Shown here piece after piece: positions 1-11,978 of a stretch of DNA of 64,000 nt. The stretch's first letter is position 1; each line of letters begins with the position of its first letter. A program made the translations under genes and the position numbers. The stretch is from Pterobdella sp. o SKG-2022. Its lineage: Eukaryota; Annelida; Clitellata; Hirudinida; Piscicolidae. The stretch lies in assembly GCA_964035795.1 (NCBI GenBank), contig OZ038327.1, positions 803,127-867,126 on the forward strand, written 5' to 3'. A model generated the notes under the pieces. The model saw nothing but the letters and a program-made list of their open reading frames with translations, made no database searches and was not told the origin of the DNA.

Positions 1-83
1 ATTTTATTATTATTGTTATTATCATTTTGTTGCTAAAAGCTTCGTGTTATTATTCAGTTAATAAAAGTGTTTGTTTCCAATCG
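1..83. mobile_element. Right-hand part of a MITE-like palindromic element
   Basis: Positions 43-83 match 2070-2110 with about three differences over 41 bases, including the end that reads TTCAGTTAATAAAAGTG. The matching partner is the right arm of the palindromic element at 1962-2110, so this is probably the right end of a second copy whose left arm lies outside the window. No coding capacity is seen. Confidence 0.5.
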
Positions 84-290
84 TTGTTGTAAACAGGCTA
101 GTTTAATCATAAGTTTATTATTATTTTCTTTTGTAATTTTTTTTTATATTATTTTTTTATTGTTAATGTTTTTTGTTATTGTTTTTATTACTAAAAATGA
201 ATATATCGCTTTGTCATCATGATTGTTGTCATCATTCTTTCATGCTTTCTCATAATAATAATAATAATAATAATAAAAACAATAAAATTG

Positions 291-321
<31 letters not shown>

Positions 322-1961
322 TAATAATGGTATTAAACAAGTAATAATAAAACAACCACAATAATAACAATAATAATAATAAAGGGTAATAAAAGAATTC
401 AATTATCGCATTGTTAGTATGATTAGTGGACATTTTTATTCGTCATAGCTTTGTTGATGCAATATTTATTATCATTGTTATCGTTAATATATATTATTAT
501 TGTTATTGTTTTTATTTTTTTTTCAAATTATTATTTTGTTTTGCGAGTCTTCATAACTGCCACATAAACCAATCAACAAGAATATTAATAATAACAATGA
601 ATTATTAGTAATGATAATATTAATAATAACAATATGTTAAATCGTACGTTTATGTTTCTTTTGAGGAAAATAAAGTTTCCGAGTCTGATTCAATGGTTTC
701 TTCTTGTTATTATTATTTCTATTATTAATTCTTTTTTATTATTATTCTTGTTATTATTATTTCTATTATTAATTTTTTTAATTATTATTCTTGTTATTAT
801 TATTCATCTTATTGTTCGTCACCATTTTGGAAAGCATCAGTCACCTTTAGGGAGGCGGAAGGTGAGTAAATATTATTGTTGTTATTATTTTATCATTTTT
901 CCATATATTATTATATATTAGTTTTGGTAATAATTCTTTTTTTCATTATTATTCAAAACAAACTGAGCTAACCTATAATGAGCAAAATAAAATTTGTGTC
1001 AGAGATTTATATTCTTCCATTATATTTTATTATTATCATTTAACACGGATATTTGCATCAACCTAGCACAGTATGACTCAAATCTTATCTTATATCAACT
1101 AAAATTTCAAAAAGTAAATAAATAATAAAAATAAAAAATTAATAAATAAAAATAATAATAACTATTAAAATAATCATAAATATAAATAATAATTGAAGAT
1201 TCACTTTTAATCCATGAACTTCTCAACATCTATTTTTGTAATTAATTTATCACTAATATTTTTGTAACAATGTCAATTGACTTTAGAATCTATAAATAAA
1301 TATATTCTATATTATATATCATGAATATAAAAATTGACATATTTTCAACCAATTTTTGAGGTAATTATCACTCAACTATTTTTTTGTATTAACTTTTAAC
1401 CAAATTAGCTTTTTTATCATTCATAATTAAACTCTAAATAAATTATCGTTACTAATTTTTATTCCTGTATTTAATTTTAACTAAATAATTATCATTACTA
1501 TTCCCATATTTAAATTCATTTATCATTAAAAATGATTTTAACTTTTGTTATACTAACAATCCTGTACAAAAGCAAATAATGTAGCAAGCAATGGAAGAAT
1601 TTTCAATCATTTGAACCGCGTTAATTGTTAAGTTTCAATTTATAACAATAATTGAAATAATAATAATAATAGAAACACAAATAATAATAATTGAAATATT
1701 ATGTAAAAATATAAATTTTTGACACAAATTATATTTTTATTTATTATGTTTTTGTATATTATAATAACACACAGTCTTTCATGGGATATTAATAGAAAAA
1801 AATAATAAGAATAATAATGATAGAAACAATAATAATAATAATGATAGAAACAATAATAATAATAATGATAGAAATAATAATAATGATAAATTTATAACGT
1901 TGATTGCAATAACGAAATGGAAATAACATTATGACTGACTAAACTAACCTATTAATAAAAA
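84..1961. other. AT-rich gene-free stretch with interrupted AAT/ATT microsatellites
   Basis: No gene is supported here. An (AAT)n tract lies at about 250-385 and ATT-rich runs at 465-810. A 24-bp unit containing TGATAGAAAC is repeated about three times at 1818-1875. The open frames in this stretch are translations of the microsatellites. The part from about 950 to 1790 is unique AT-rich sequence. Confidence 0.6.
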
Positions 1962-2110
1962 CGATTTGAATCAAACACTTTTATTATCTGAATATTAATT
2001 TGTACAATAGAAGTTTGTAGAATAACAGTTTGTGTACTTGATAATGTGAGTTCAACTTACGGAAAGCCTCGTGTTATTATTCAGTTAATAAAAGTGTTTG
2101 ATTCAAATCG
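1962..2110. mobile_element. 149-bp MITE-like element with about 38-bp terminal inverted repeats
   Basis: The left end starts CGATTTGAATCAAACACTTT, and the reverse complement of the right end starts with the same 20 bases. The two arms agree over the first 25 bases and differ at only a few positions to base 38. The centre is a short non-coding AT-rich loop. Size, inverted ends and lack of coding capacity fit a non-autonomous DNA transposon. A partial second copy at 43-83 supports mobility. The flanks both show AAA, so a target-site duplication cannot be fixed. Confidence 0.6.
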
Positions 2111-3147
2111 AAATGGAAATATTGCTGAAATATGAATAACTTGAAAAATGACAATAATAAAAAATTAAGAATAATAATAATAAAAAATTAAGAATAATAA
2201 TAATAAAAATATTTTAAATTCTCCAGTATCTTCTATACAAGTCTTACTGATTCTTCTGCTGTGGTGTGCAGTCATGCTTGGAGAAAAATTAAGGTAATAA
2301 TAATAAAAGTAATAATAATAATAGTAATTATAAAAGTAATAATAATAAATTTATAATAACAATAATGAAAATATATATAATAAAAAAATACATATATATA
2401 TTTATATATATTTATATTTATATTTAGACGCACAATTTATATTCAATAGACACTATACACTTTCCGCAGACACACCAAAACAATGGCTCTCTCAGCTAAT
2501 AAAACATTCACAACACCCATGGGCTTACATCGAAAATTCTTTTCAAGACTAACCTTTTCGACTGACTTTTCTTCTCTAAACGTCATATATGAGTCATAGT
2601 GACGTCACTGAAGCTTTTTTATAATTGGTGGGTTTTTAGTTGTGGGGTATTTTGTTGAGTGCGTATAAGATTGGATTTGTTTTGATGGTTGTTGGATAGA
2701 GATTTGCTGAAAAGAAGATTCGATAAGATCTGATAGCAAAACCGTTGGATAAACTGAGGTTGGATAGGAAGATAGAGTGATATAAGAAACATTGATAAAA
2801 GGGGATTTATAAAAAATTTGTGGATTCCTGTGTTTTTTTGGATATTACTCCGGATATTAGTCTACATTACTGGATATAGAGAAATATAAAACGGAAGAGA
2901 ACAATATTGAGAAATCGGAAAACGAAAAAAGATTATAAAAAATATTGAAAGATCAAAAAAACAATAAAACACACAAACATAGGAAAAAATAATAACACTC
3001 ATACACCACATACAAAAACCTTTAAGCACCCTCACACATAGACCGAATAACAAACACAGATACACACTCAGGGTTTTTATAATCTTCCCACAAACACACT
3101 TGGACATCTGATAATTTTTTACACACATAAAAAAAATACAACCAAAG
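2111..3147 (+). other. Upstream and probable 5' leader region of the WIP-like gene
   Basis: From 2111 to 2450 the sequence is AAT-rich filler. From about 2460 it becomes more complex and free of microsatellites up to the start codon at 3148, as expected for a promoter and 5' untranslated region. No coding exon is seen. Confidence 0.4.
2600..2607. promoter_or_regulatory. CRE-type palindrome TGACGTCA
   Basis: Perfect CREB/ATF palindrome about 540 bp upstream of the WIP-like start codon, followed closely by a TTTTTTATAATT stretch. It is one of eleven exact copies in the window, so by itself it does not prove a promoter. Confidence 0.35.
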
Positions 3148-4063
3148 ATGCCACCTCCTCCACCACCACCCCCCATCTCCAAGGGCCGTAGTAACCAGCC
3201 CCCACCACCCCCAACTTCCAAAGTTCCTACCAAAAATGCCGAAAAAGGCTCAGATAGAGGTGCACTTTTAAACCAAATCCAAGCAGGAAAAAGATTGAAA
3301 TCTTCTAAGCATCTTATGGTGGATAAAAGTAAACCATTGCTCAGTTCTTCCAGTTCTTCTCCTGCTATTGCCTCTTCTCCTACCAGCCGACCTGTAGTTC
3401 CCAAGTCTAATGGTTATTTAATGTTTTTGGATATTTTTTTTTTGATTTCTGCTTTTGAACTTTGCTTGAAACAACTTTATTGAAATGGATTTCAAAAAAA
3501 ATTTTATAAGATGTATTTTTGAAATAAACTTTTTGCAACAACTGAAAAGTTTTTTCGAAATTTGAAATTAATCAAGCGCTATAAAAACTCGTTACACAGC
3601 AGGAAGAGCACCCCCAACGAAGAAGGCACCACCAACGATGAAGAAGCAAAACTCTGTCAACACACCACCCCCACCACCACCCCCTGCCACTCTCAAGAAA
3701 CAGACCTCAGCCACCATTTCTTCCAAAACCTCCTCTTTCTCAAAGCCATCACCAACTCCATCTAAGACACAGCTTCTACCCCCTCCCGCTCCGTCCAAAT
3801 CCCAACCACCACCCCCACCCACCCCACCATCGTCCCAGGCACCGTTTAGGACTTTGGCCTCCAAAACCAACTCTAAGCCCGTTCCACCCCCAGCTGTGAA
3901 AACTGGGCCTAAATCCCCGCCAGCTTTTAAAGGTGGGCCTTCTCCCAAAGTTGGTGCAACTTTAAATAAGAATAAATCAACACCACCTCCACCTCCACCT
4001 CCTCATGCCAACAAGTCCTCTTTTGCAAGTTGGTTTTGTTGTTGTTGCTGTTGTTGTTGTTGA
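3148..4063 (+). CDS. WIP/verprolin-family WH2 actin-binding protein
   Basis: Two exons fit: 3148-3412 and 3603-4063, with a 190-bp intron (donor GTTATT, acceptor ACAGCAG) that keeps phase 1. The product is about 241 aa. It has an N-terminal poly-proline run, then a WH2 motif at about residues 36-60 containing RGALLNQIQAGKRLK, then proline-rich tracts separated by Lys/Ser. This order is that of WIP, a cytoplasmic partner of actin and of WASP-family activators. The WIP C-terminal WASP-binding segment is not seen. The frame instead ends in eight cysteines encoded by a TTG repeat, so the true exon may stop near 4029 (GCAA|GTTGGT) with a last exon I could not find. Family call firm, 3' end uncertain. 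Confidence 0.75.
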
Positions 4064-4200
4064 GTGCCAACTTCCAGTTAATGTTGTTGAGCTTATCGTA
4101 TGTTTTTTGTTGATTTGTTGATTGTTGTGAGTGTGGATGTTGCATAGTGTTGTTGTTAAGAATTTGATTCAGATTTTTGTTCTCAAGTTTGTTTTGTTTT

Positions 4201-4440
4201 CATGTAGCTTCCTCACCATTTGTTTCATGTAGCTTCCTCACCATTTGTTTCATGTAGCTTCCTCACCATTTGTTTCATGTGGCTTCCTCACCATTTGTTT
4301 CATGTAGCTTCCTCACCATTTGTTTCATGTAGCTTCCTCACCATTTGTTTCATGTAGCTTCCTCACCATTTGTTTCATGTGGCTTCCTCACCATTTGTTT
4401 CATGTGGCTTCCTCACCATTTGTTTCATGTAGAACTTCAT
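4201..4440. repeat. 25-bp minisatellite, nine full copies plus a partial
   Basis: Copies start every 25 bp from 4201 to 4401, each containing CTTCCTCACCATTTG; a tenth copy decays at 4426. Copies are identical apart from an AG/GG variant after CATGT: GG in the copies at 4276, 4376 and 4401. It lies between the WIP-like gene and Rab5. Confidence 0.95.
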
Positions 4441-5249
4441 TGGTGTTTTGAATAGGTTTTTTAGTTAATATTCTTGTTTATAGTGCCATCTATCGAATTT
4501 TTTGGTATTTTCAATTTTTTACAATTGTGCTTAGAATATTTAGATTTTTAAATATGAAATATGTACATTAAAAAAAATATAAAAATTCTTTAAAAACTAA
4601 ATTTAGTAAATTATGGAGATTAATAATTATAGTTTTGATTTTTCAAGTAAATTTTGTATTCAGATCATATGACTTCTTATGATTCAATTTTCACACCAGA
4701 TGGCAGGCGATGAGCTTATGGATTTGATGGAGTTTCTGGAAAAGATTTACTTATTTTTCAGTTTCAGCTTGTGTTTTGCATTTAAAATAATTTTTGAAGC
4801 TTTTGCGTTTTTTAATGTACAGAATTTTCCAGAAAATTGTTTGAATTTTTAAATAAATTGTATAAAAACGTTTTTTTGAATAATTTTATAAAAATTTTTG
4901 ATAAAAAATTTTCAAAATAAATTAATAGATTTAAAATCAGTGAAGATTAGTCAAGTTTACAAATTGACAACTATCCAAAACCGGAAGCCCCTTTCGCAGA
5001 TTATACTTAATTTACTTCACTAAAATACATTCATTCTTTATTTTTCAATCAAGAATATCTTCAAAACAGTTTTGACTAATACTCACAAAGGTAAATCTAT
5101 TTTAAAATATCCCAAAAATAATCTACGACATAACCCAAACCCCATTGTTTATCTAATATAAACATCACACACCGCCACAACTACACCAAACCAACCTTTG
5201 GATCCCATCTAAATCGACATTTCTACTGAAAATCAGACGACAAACAAAC
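4441..5249 (+). other. Gap between WIP-like gene and Rab5; Rab5 upstream region
   Basis: AT-rich sequence without microsatellites. I searched it for the missing WIP C-terminal exon and did not find one. An ETS-like ACCGGAAG lies at about 4980, and a candidate untranslated exon ends at about 5090 before GTAAATC. Both could belong to the Rab5 promoter or leader, but neither is certain. Confidence 0.4.
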
Positions 5250-7311
5250 ATGGCGGAAGGAACCATCACTCCCCAAAAGACGTTTGGATTCAAGTTAGTG
5301 TTACTAGGAGATTCGGCGGTAGGAAAATCTAGTTTGGTATTGCGATTCGTCAAGGGACAGTTCCACGAATACCAGGAAAGCACAATTGGAGGTATGTGGA
5401 GGTGCTGTGATGGTAACTGGCTGTTTTTGGGTAGAATTTCTTATAGCTTCATTAGGAAATGCGTGAAACAGAAGTTTTTTGATACTACAATAATTCAATT
5501 TTGAATATAGTTTTAACTCAGTTTTTTGTGAGATCATATGATGGGCTTATCCATAGTTTTATTCCCTTCTGAAACTTATTTATTTGAAAAGCTATTTACC
5601 TCAATTTCTTGATTTAAAACTTATAAAGTAGATTAAAATAAGTCCATACCCATTTTATATTAAAAAATTTTTTATTATCCACAGTTGGACCATAATGCCA
5701 CTAAACCATACAATTAACATACCATATTCCTCCAAATCAATATATTAATTATTCTCATACACCAATAAATTACCTTTTCCCAAATCTTAACATTAGTCTC
5801 ACTATAATTTTCACCAACCAAAAATCTTCCAGTTTTTTACCAACACCCTACCCATTCCACCTATCCCTCTTCTCCATTCCACCAATCCCTTTACTCCAAA
5901 CAGCTGCTTTCCTTACCCAAACAATCAGTCTTGATGATGCATTAATAAAGTTTGAGATTTGGGACACCGCGGGACAGGAGAGGTACCACAGTCTGGCCCC
6001 CATGTACTACAGAGGTGCACAGGCCGCTATTGTGGTCTATGATATCACCCATAAAGTGGGTGTTGGGGGCGTATGGAGAGAGGATTTTATAGAATTAAGG
6101 AATGTATGTGCAAAGTGATCCATCATAGTTAGCAGGGATGTACAGAGTGGAAGAAGTTATGTTTATTTATTCATTAATATTTCAACTATCAAATGTTATT
6201 TGTTTCTATTTTTTTCCACTCATCAATTCATTAATTTTCCCTCCAGGACAGTTTTGATCGAGCGAAGGTATGTGCCAAATATTTATATTCAACTTAATTA
6301 AAGACAATAGCATCATGTTTTAGTATAAGTAAATTCATGATACAATAAAATAATGAATAAGATTAAAGTGGCATCAACTTCAGAAGCTCCTAAGATTTAA
6401 TGCAATTAGTCACAGACATCATTTTCAATTAATTCTCTAATCCAATTAACTGTCTTTGTAGGAATTGTTTAAAAGTTAAAATTATGTTTTATTTATGTCA
6501 CTTGATAGGCTCTGCTTCAGTTGAAATGTTTGTTAGACATTTTGAGCATCCACATTCACACGCGCACACCTGAATCTCATTCACATACACCAATCTAAAT
6601 TTTCACCACACAACCACCAATCCACCACACTCAACTACCATGTCAGCTCACCTCATTTCACTACTGCTTCTGTCATCCTACTACACCATCTTATATGCCA
6701 ACTTCCCACCCAATCTCACCACACCACCCACCTACTCACTCACCACACCAGAGTTGGATCGAGGAGTTAAAGAAATACGCATGCGCGGGCATTATCATCG
6801 CATTGGCGGGAAACAAAAACGACTTAGAAGCTTCTAGAGCAATTTCATTTGAGGTGAGAGGAGTGGAGGTTGTATTTAGCACAGAATTGAACCTAGTCTC
6901 TTTAAATAATTGATCTGATGCTCTGCCAATTGAGCTATATGGGCCATAGTATTATATTATTATTATTATTTTTATCAGGAAGGACAGAGCCTGGCAGATG
7001 AGAATGACTTGATTTTCATGGAGACCTCAGCCAAAACATCGACCAATGTCAGAGAAATCTTTCTTTCTATTGGTTGCTTCTTGTTTGTCCTCTCTCTTAA
7101 TATTATTTTTCATCATTCGTACCACTATTACCATAATCACCAACATCATCACAACCAACACCACACCACCGCCATCACAACCAACACCACACCATCACAA
7201 CCAGCAAAGAAACTGCCTAAAGTGGCGCAGACGCCAGCAGGCACATCGAGCATCCGACCCGAAGCCCCCAATAACAACGTCGGAGCCGCCAAAAAGAACG
7301 CCTGCTGCTAA
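5250..7311 (+). CDS. RAB5: Rab5 small GTPase
   Basis: Six exons: 5250-5391, 5904-6055, 6247-6267 (a 21-base microexon), 6752-6853, 6979-7072 and 7205-7311, all with GT-AG ends and matching phases. The product is 205 aa, slightly shorter than vertebrate Rab5 (about 215). Visible motifs: P-loop GDSAVGKS (20-27), STIGAAF effector region, [14 protein letters not shown] with the catalytic Gln at 72, NKND (127-130), ETSAK (154-158), and a C-terminal CC pair for double geranylgeranylation. Rab5 is the early-endosome GTPase that controls homotypic fusion and recruits tethers and PI3-kinase. [20 protein letters not shown] is diagnostic of Rab5 rather than other Rabs. The gene looks intact. A SINE fragment sits in the intron after exon 4. 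Confidence 0.96.
6880..6950 (-). mobile_element. tRNA-derived SINE head fragment in a Rab5 intron
   Basis: The reverse strand reads GGCCCATATAGCTCAATTGG, then GCAGAGC and a B-box-like GGTTCAATTC. This closely resembles the tRNA-like head of the SINE at 31826, including the CAATTA anticodon-loop region. The arms no longer pair well, and no core or tail follows, so this is a decayed fragment rather than a tRNA gene. Confidence 0.6.
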
Positions 7312-9100
7312 TAATAACAATAATAATTCTATTTTTTTCTTTTCATTTTATTATTATTGTTGTTCTTATTATCATTGTTTTATTATTATTATTACCGAAG
7401 AAGCATCCCACTCAAGAAATCCAACAAAAGGATTGGAGCCTACAGGAGCTGCTAATAATAACAAGAATAATAATAATAATAAATATTATTCTCATTGTTC
7501 TTTTTTAGATTAGTTTTCTTCGTGTTATTATACGTTTTCGTTTCTATTTTCTTGTTATCATTATTATTATCTATTATTTTTGTTTTCATTTTATCCCTCA
7601 ATGTCTGTCAACCGATGTTGTTACTGTGGTGCTTATTATTATTTTAATTATGACTAATATTCCTAATGTGGTTGTCCTTCTTATTGTTTTTATGCTTATT
7701 ATTATTTTTCTTATTGATGTTGATCAGCTCATCATCCTGAAAAAATCTATTATAAATCACAAAAATAATAATTAAATTTTATTATTCTTTTTATTAATGA
7801 AAATCATATTCTTTCTATTATGAAAATCTTTTTTTACTGTTTTCTTAAAATTATTATTACCATTATTGAAATATTAATAGTTATTATTTTTATTATTGAA
7901 TCTTATTATTTTTATTGTTCTGCACGGAAAGACCCTTCACAACTACTATTCTATATTCACATACACTTCATACATATGGGCTTGAGGATGTGTGTGTATG
8001 TAGTAATGATAATAGTTTATAGCGAAACTTCGCAACGTATATATATATTAATTAGATTTATCTTATAATAATTGTATATTGTTAAATTATAATTTTAACC
8101 GTTAATGATTAATGTTTAATTATGATTGGATAATATTTATTTCTCACCATGTAACTTGGCAACATTTATTATTATCCAATAAATATAATTGTCACTTTAC
8201 ATATAATAATAAAAATTAGAAACATATTAATAAAAAAATTAATCAAAATAATAATATTAAATCCATTACTTTTATTATTTAACCAGCTGATAACAGCAAT
8301 AATGGGTTTTTTATCAAAGCAACATTTCGGAGTTTATTATCAGACAATCTTGATGCATTAAATGGAATCCAATTTCTATCAAAAATAATAATAAGTAGAA
8401 TAATATCATAATAATAAGTATAAGCATAATAATATAAAAATAACAATAAGTATAATAGTATCATAAATGTAATAATATCGTAACAATAAATATAACAGGT
8501 ATAAGCATAATAATAATACAGGTGACCATAATAAGAAAAATGAAAATTGTTTTGGTAAAACTATTAAAAAAATAATCTTAACAATAATAATAAAAATGAT
8601 AAAAAATAATAATAAGGATATTAATAGAAATAACAACTTGTCAAGACAGGGATTTCAATGTAGTTCCATTTTAAGAACAAATCTAGCAAACATTAACTTA
8701 ATTATAGAAAGTCTGTTGGGAATAATAAAAATGAGAATAAAAACATTAGTTAAATATACTTCTGCTTGAATAATAATGATAGATAACTTTGTAACAAATT
8801 ATGTCCATAACAATAAATAATAACAAAAATAATAATTAACGTTGACACGCACAAGCAGATATCCTGAGACTGTGGTGTTGATGATTTAATAATAATAAGA
8901 ATTATGAGTAAAAATAATAAATAAATTATGGAGGATACAAATGATAACATAATTATGAATAATGAATTAATGGAAGGATTTTCTTGAAGATACTAAACCA
9001 CATTCGTTAAACAACAATAAAAAAATCATAAAAATAAAAAAAAATATCAATAACAAATGAATGATAAAAACAATAATAATAACAAACAAAAAACAAACAC
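7312..9100. other. AT-rich gene-free stretch between Rab5 and ARP3
   Basis: ATT/AAT-rich runs dominate 7312-7900 and 8380-8620. The two genes converge here, so both 3' untranslated regions lie in this stretch. I see no further coding exon. Short non-repetitive islands occur at 7910-8060 and 8280-8380 with no recognised content. Confidence 0.55.
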
Positions 9101-9106
9101 GCCACC

Positions 9107-9170
9107 TCATGACCCCAAACACGGGATTATGTCTACAGGTCCATACTCTTTATAAGTGGCATCCTTATAA
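9107..9170 (-). pseudogene. Decayed second copy of the ARP3 terminal exon
   Basis: On the reverse strand this stretch aligns with the end of the real ARP3 last exon (9267-9362): shared blocks include GAGTATGG, CATAATCCCGT and the final TGAGGTG. It lacks seven bases in the block coding for PSIC, which shifts the frame, and further bases near the stop. It lies 100 bp beyond the real stop codon on the ARP3 strand. The simplest reading is a tandem duplication of the exon's 3' part that has since decayed. Use as an alternative last exon is unlikely. Confidence 0.75.
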
Positions 9171-9266
9171 CAACAATAAAAAACATGAAAAATAAAAATA
9201 ATGAAAAAAAAATTTAAAAAATATAAAAAGAATAAAATATTGAAAAATAAAAATAATAATAGCACC

Positions 9267-11941
9267 TCAAGACATGGCTCCAAAGACGGGATTATGCCTA
9301 CAGATACTGGGCCCATACTCGTCATAGTCTGCCTTTGTGTGACACAGCTTGTAAAAGTTGTTCTGGCAGGGAGAAGTTATTATTGTTATTGTTAGCCATA
9401 CTATTATTGTTTTTTAGTTATTATTTTTTTGTTATTTATTATTGTTTTTATTAGTTTTTTATAATATTATTCTTTTAATTAATACTGATCATATTAATTT
9501 TCAATTAAATTTTATCCGTTAGCTTTCATTATAACCATCCTTGTTATCATTATTATTTCATTATTAATACTTATTATATTATTATTTTTATTATGCCCCC
9601 CAACTCACAGTGGACGCAAGCATGCTTCCTCCAAACCACACAGCATACCGTTGAGTGTTGTAGTTCACCACTTGTACTTCTATCGGCTTGGGCTGTGTGT
9701 GTGTAATATTTGAAAATGCGTACGTGCTATTTTTAGACTCTTAATTCTTCTACCACCATTTCAACACTTCCTGGCAACCTTCATCACACCAATTCTCTGA
9801 CCCCCTCCTTTCCACCCCTAACCTTCAAAAGTCCCCCACTTAGTTCCTCGCTGATCTTCAACCTGTTATCCACAATCCTTCTCACATCCCTTTGTAATCT
9901 CTTACTGAAGTCTTTAAACATGGTGGAGCCTCCACTTAGCACTATGTTCTGAAGAGAAATGTGTTTGGGGGTGAAGTGGGATGTGTGTGTATGTGATAGG
10001 ATATATACATATATAAATATATTGGAAAAAACCCACACGAACCTTGTACAGAGCTCTCCTTACATCAATAGGGCAGTTCTGAATCACCTCATCCACTGTC
10101 TCACTTATGGGGACTGTGAAGTCTGGATTGGTGAACTGGGAGAGTGGGGAGAAGCTTGGATGAGAAGAGAAAAAAAGGTAAAAGAAAAAAAAAATGGTTG
10201 TTTTAAGGAGGAAAATATGGTTGAATACCCACCCTCCACCTCTGGTCTCCTTCCCCTCATCCCATTACCGTGGTCTTCATGTTAACACAAGTCACACCTT
10301 GTTTTTTACCCTCAACCTAAACCATTCTACCAGCCTCATTATTTATATATTAAATAGCTAGATACCAGAATTTTAAATCCAGTTTAACCCCACTATATTG
10401 ACGTGAGCCAGATTTACTCCATTTACAGACCATCTTAAAACCCTAAATCCCCATCTTTCCCCAAACCTCTGGGTGAAAGAAAATTTCAGGTCCCAGAAAT
10501 CTCTCGTAGCCCACGTCAACACTGAACGGCTGTTTGGTGACAGAGTTAAGAGCTTCGTATTTCTTCATCCACTTGTTGATCTCGGAGTCGTACTTGCCAA
10601 ACTCCTTCACGATGTCTGGACACACGTAACAAAATTTCTCCTGTGTGTGTGTTAATAGGCTGAAATTATGGCTCAAGAGCAAACATTCCGTACATACAAC
10701 CAATTTACCACCCCCTCCCCCACTATTAACCTACCATCCACCCCTCCCTATCTCTCCCTTCACCCACCTTGATAGCCTTAGCAGTCTCCATGGATTGTTC
10801 AGGAGGAATGTTGGGTTCCCTCTCCCTCAAAAGTTGCTGGATGAAGAAGGTGATGTCCCTGCCAGCTATCGGGATGTGCTTTATACAACTGCCAATCACA
10901 TACCCTTCAGCCTTGAGTAGGTGGTTTGCGTGTGTGTGTGATAGAGGTTGATATTTATGTAAAACATAAGGTGTGTGTGTGTGTTTATGATATGTGTGTG
11001 TGTGGATTTCTGTATATATGTGAGGTGTGTTTTAATGTCATATACCATCTCCCAAGTGACTACACCACACTATACCTCCAACCCTCAACGATTCCCATCT
11101 CTTCCCAACCTCCCTCCACTCCACACTCCAACTCACCACAGGGATAACATGTGTAACACCGTCACCAGAGTCTATGACAGTGCCAGTGAGAGTGAGTGAA
11201 GACTGTTTGCTGTGGTTCCATGATGCACCCAGGGCTAGCACCGCCTGATGAGTGAGTAGGTAGTTTTATTGGTTGGTATTTTTTAGAAGTCTCCCTAGTG
11301 GCATAGGAAAACGGATTATAAGAGTTTTGAGAAATTTTTTGGTTCATGATTTTTACACTCAACCACGTTAATAAGCTCCCACTTAATTTCCCCAAAACCC
11401 TTCACCACCCACCACCCAACTTTCCCAAAACGACCACGATTCCAAGATCCTTACCCCCCACCTTACATCCACCATCTACCACCCACCTGCACAGCGATAT
11501 AGAGACCAGGTACATTGAAAGTCTCGAACATGATTTCAGCTGTGTACTCTCTGTTCTCGGGGGTGTTTAAGGGAGGCTCAGTCTTTATGGGGGGTTATTA
11601 TATGATTTTAATTAATTGTAATAAAAAAAAATAAAGGAAATTATAGTAAAATTTTATACTAGTTGTATTTATATGCTCTGGCCCATTAAAATTCAAAACC
11701 CACTTTCTTCCATGCCCCTCCCACCAACCAATAAGAAGTAATGGTCTTCAGGCTCCGCCCTCAAGTACTTAAAGATGGCCTGCTCATAAAACCTCTCCAT
11801 CAAATCCCAGTCTTCCACTATGCCATGTCTGATTGGCCACTGTCAAGAAATGGGTGGAGTTTTGATGATTTTGGTTGATTGTGGACAGTGTGTAACAGCT
11901 TTTAGGTTATTATTATTATTATGCCTAATACCCTTCTTAAT

Positions 11942-11978
<37 letters not shown>

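Noticed and set aside
7046..7513. 155-codon frame overlapping the last Rab5 exons
   Set aside because: Wrong frame relative to the Rab5 exons; a shadow with intron and microsatellite content.
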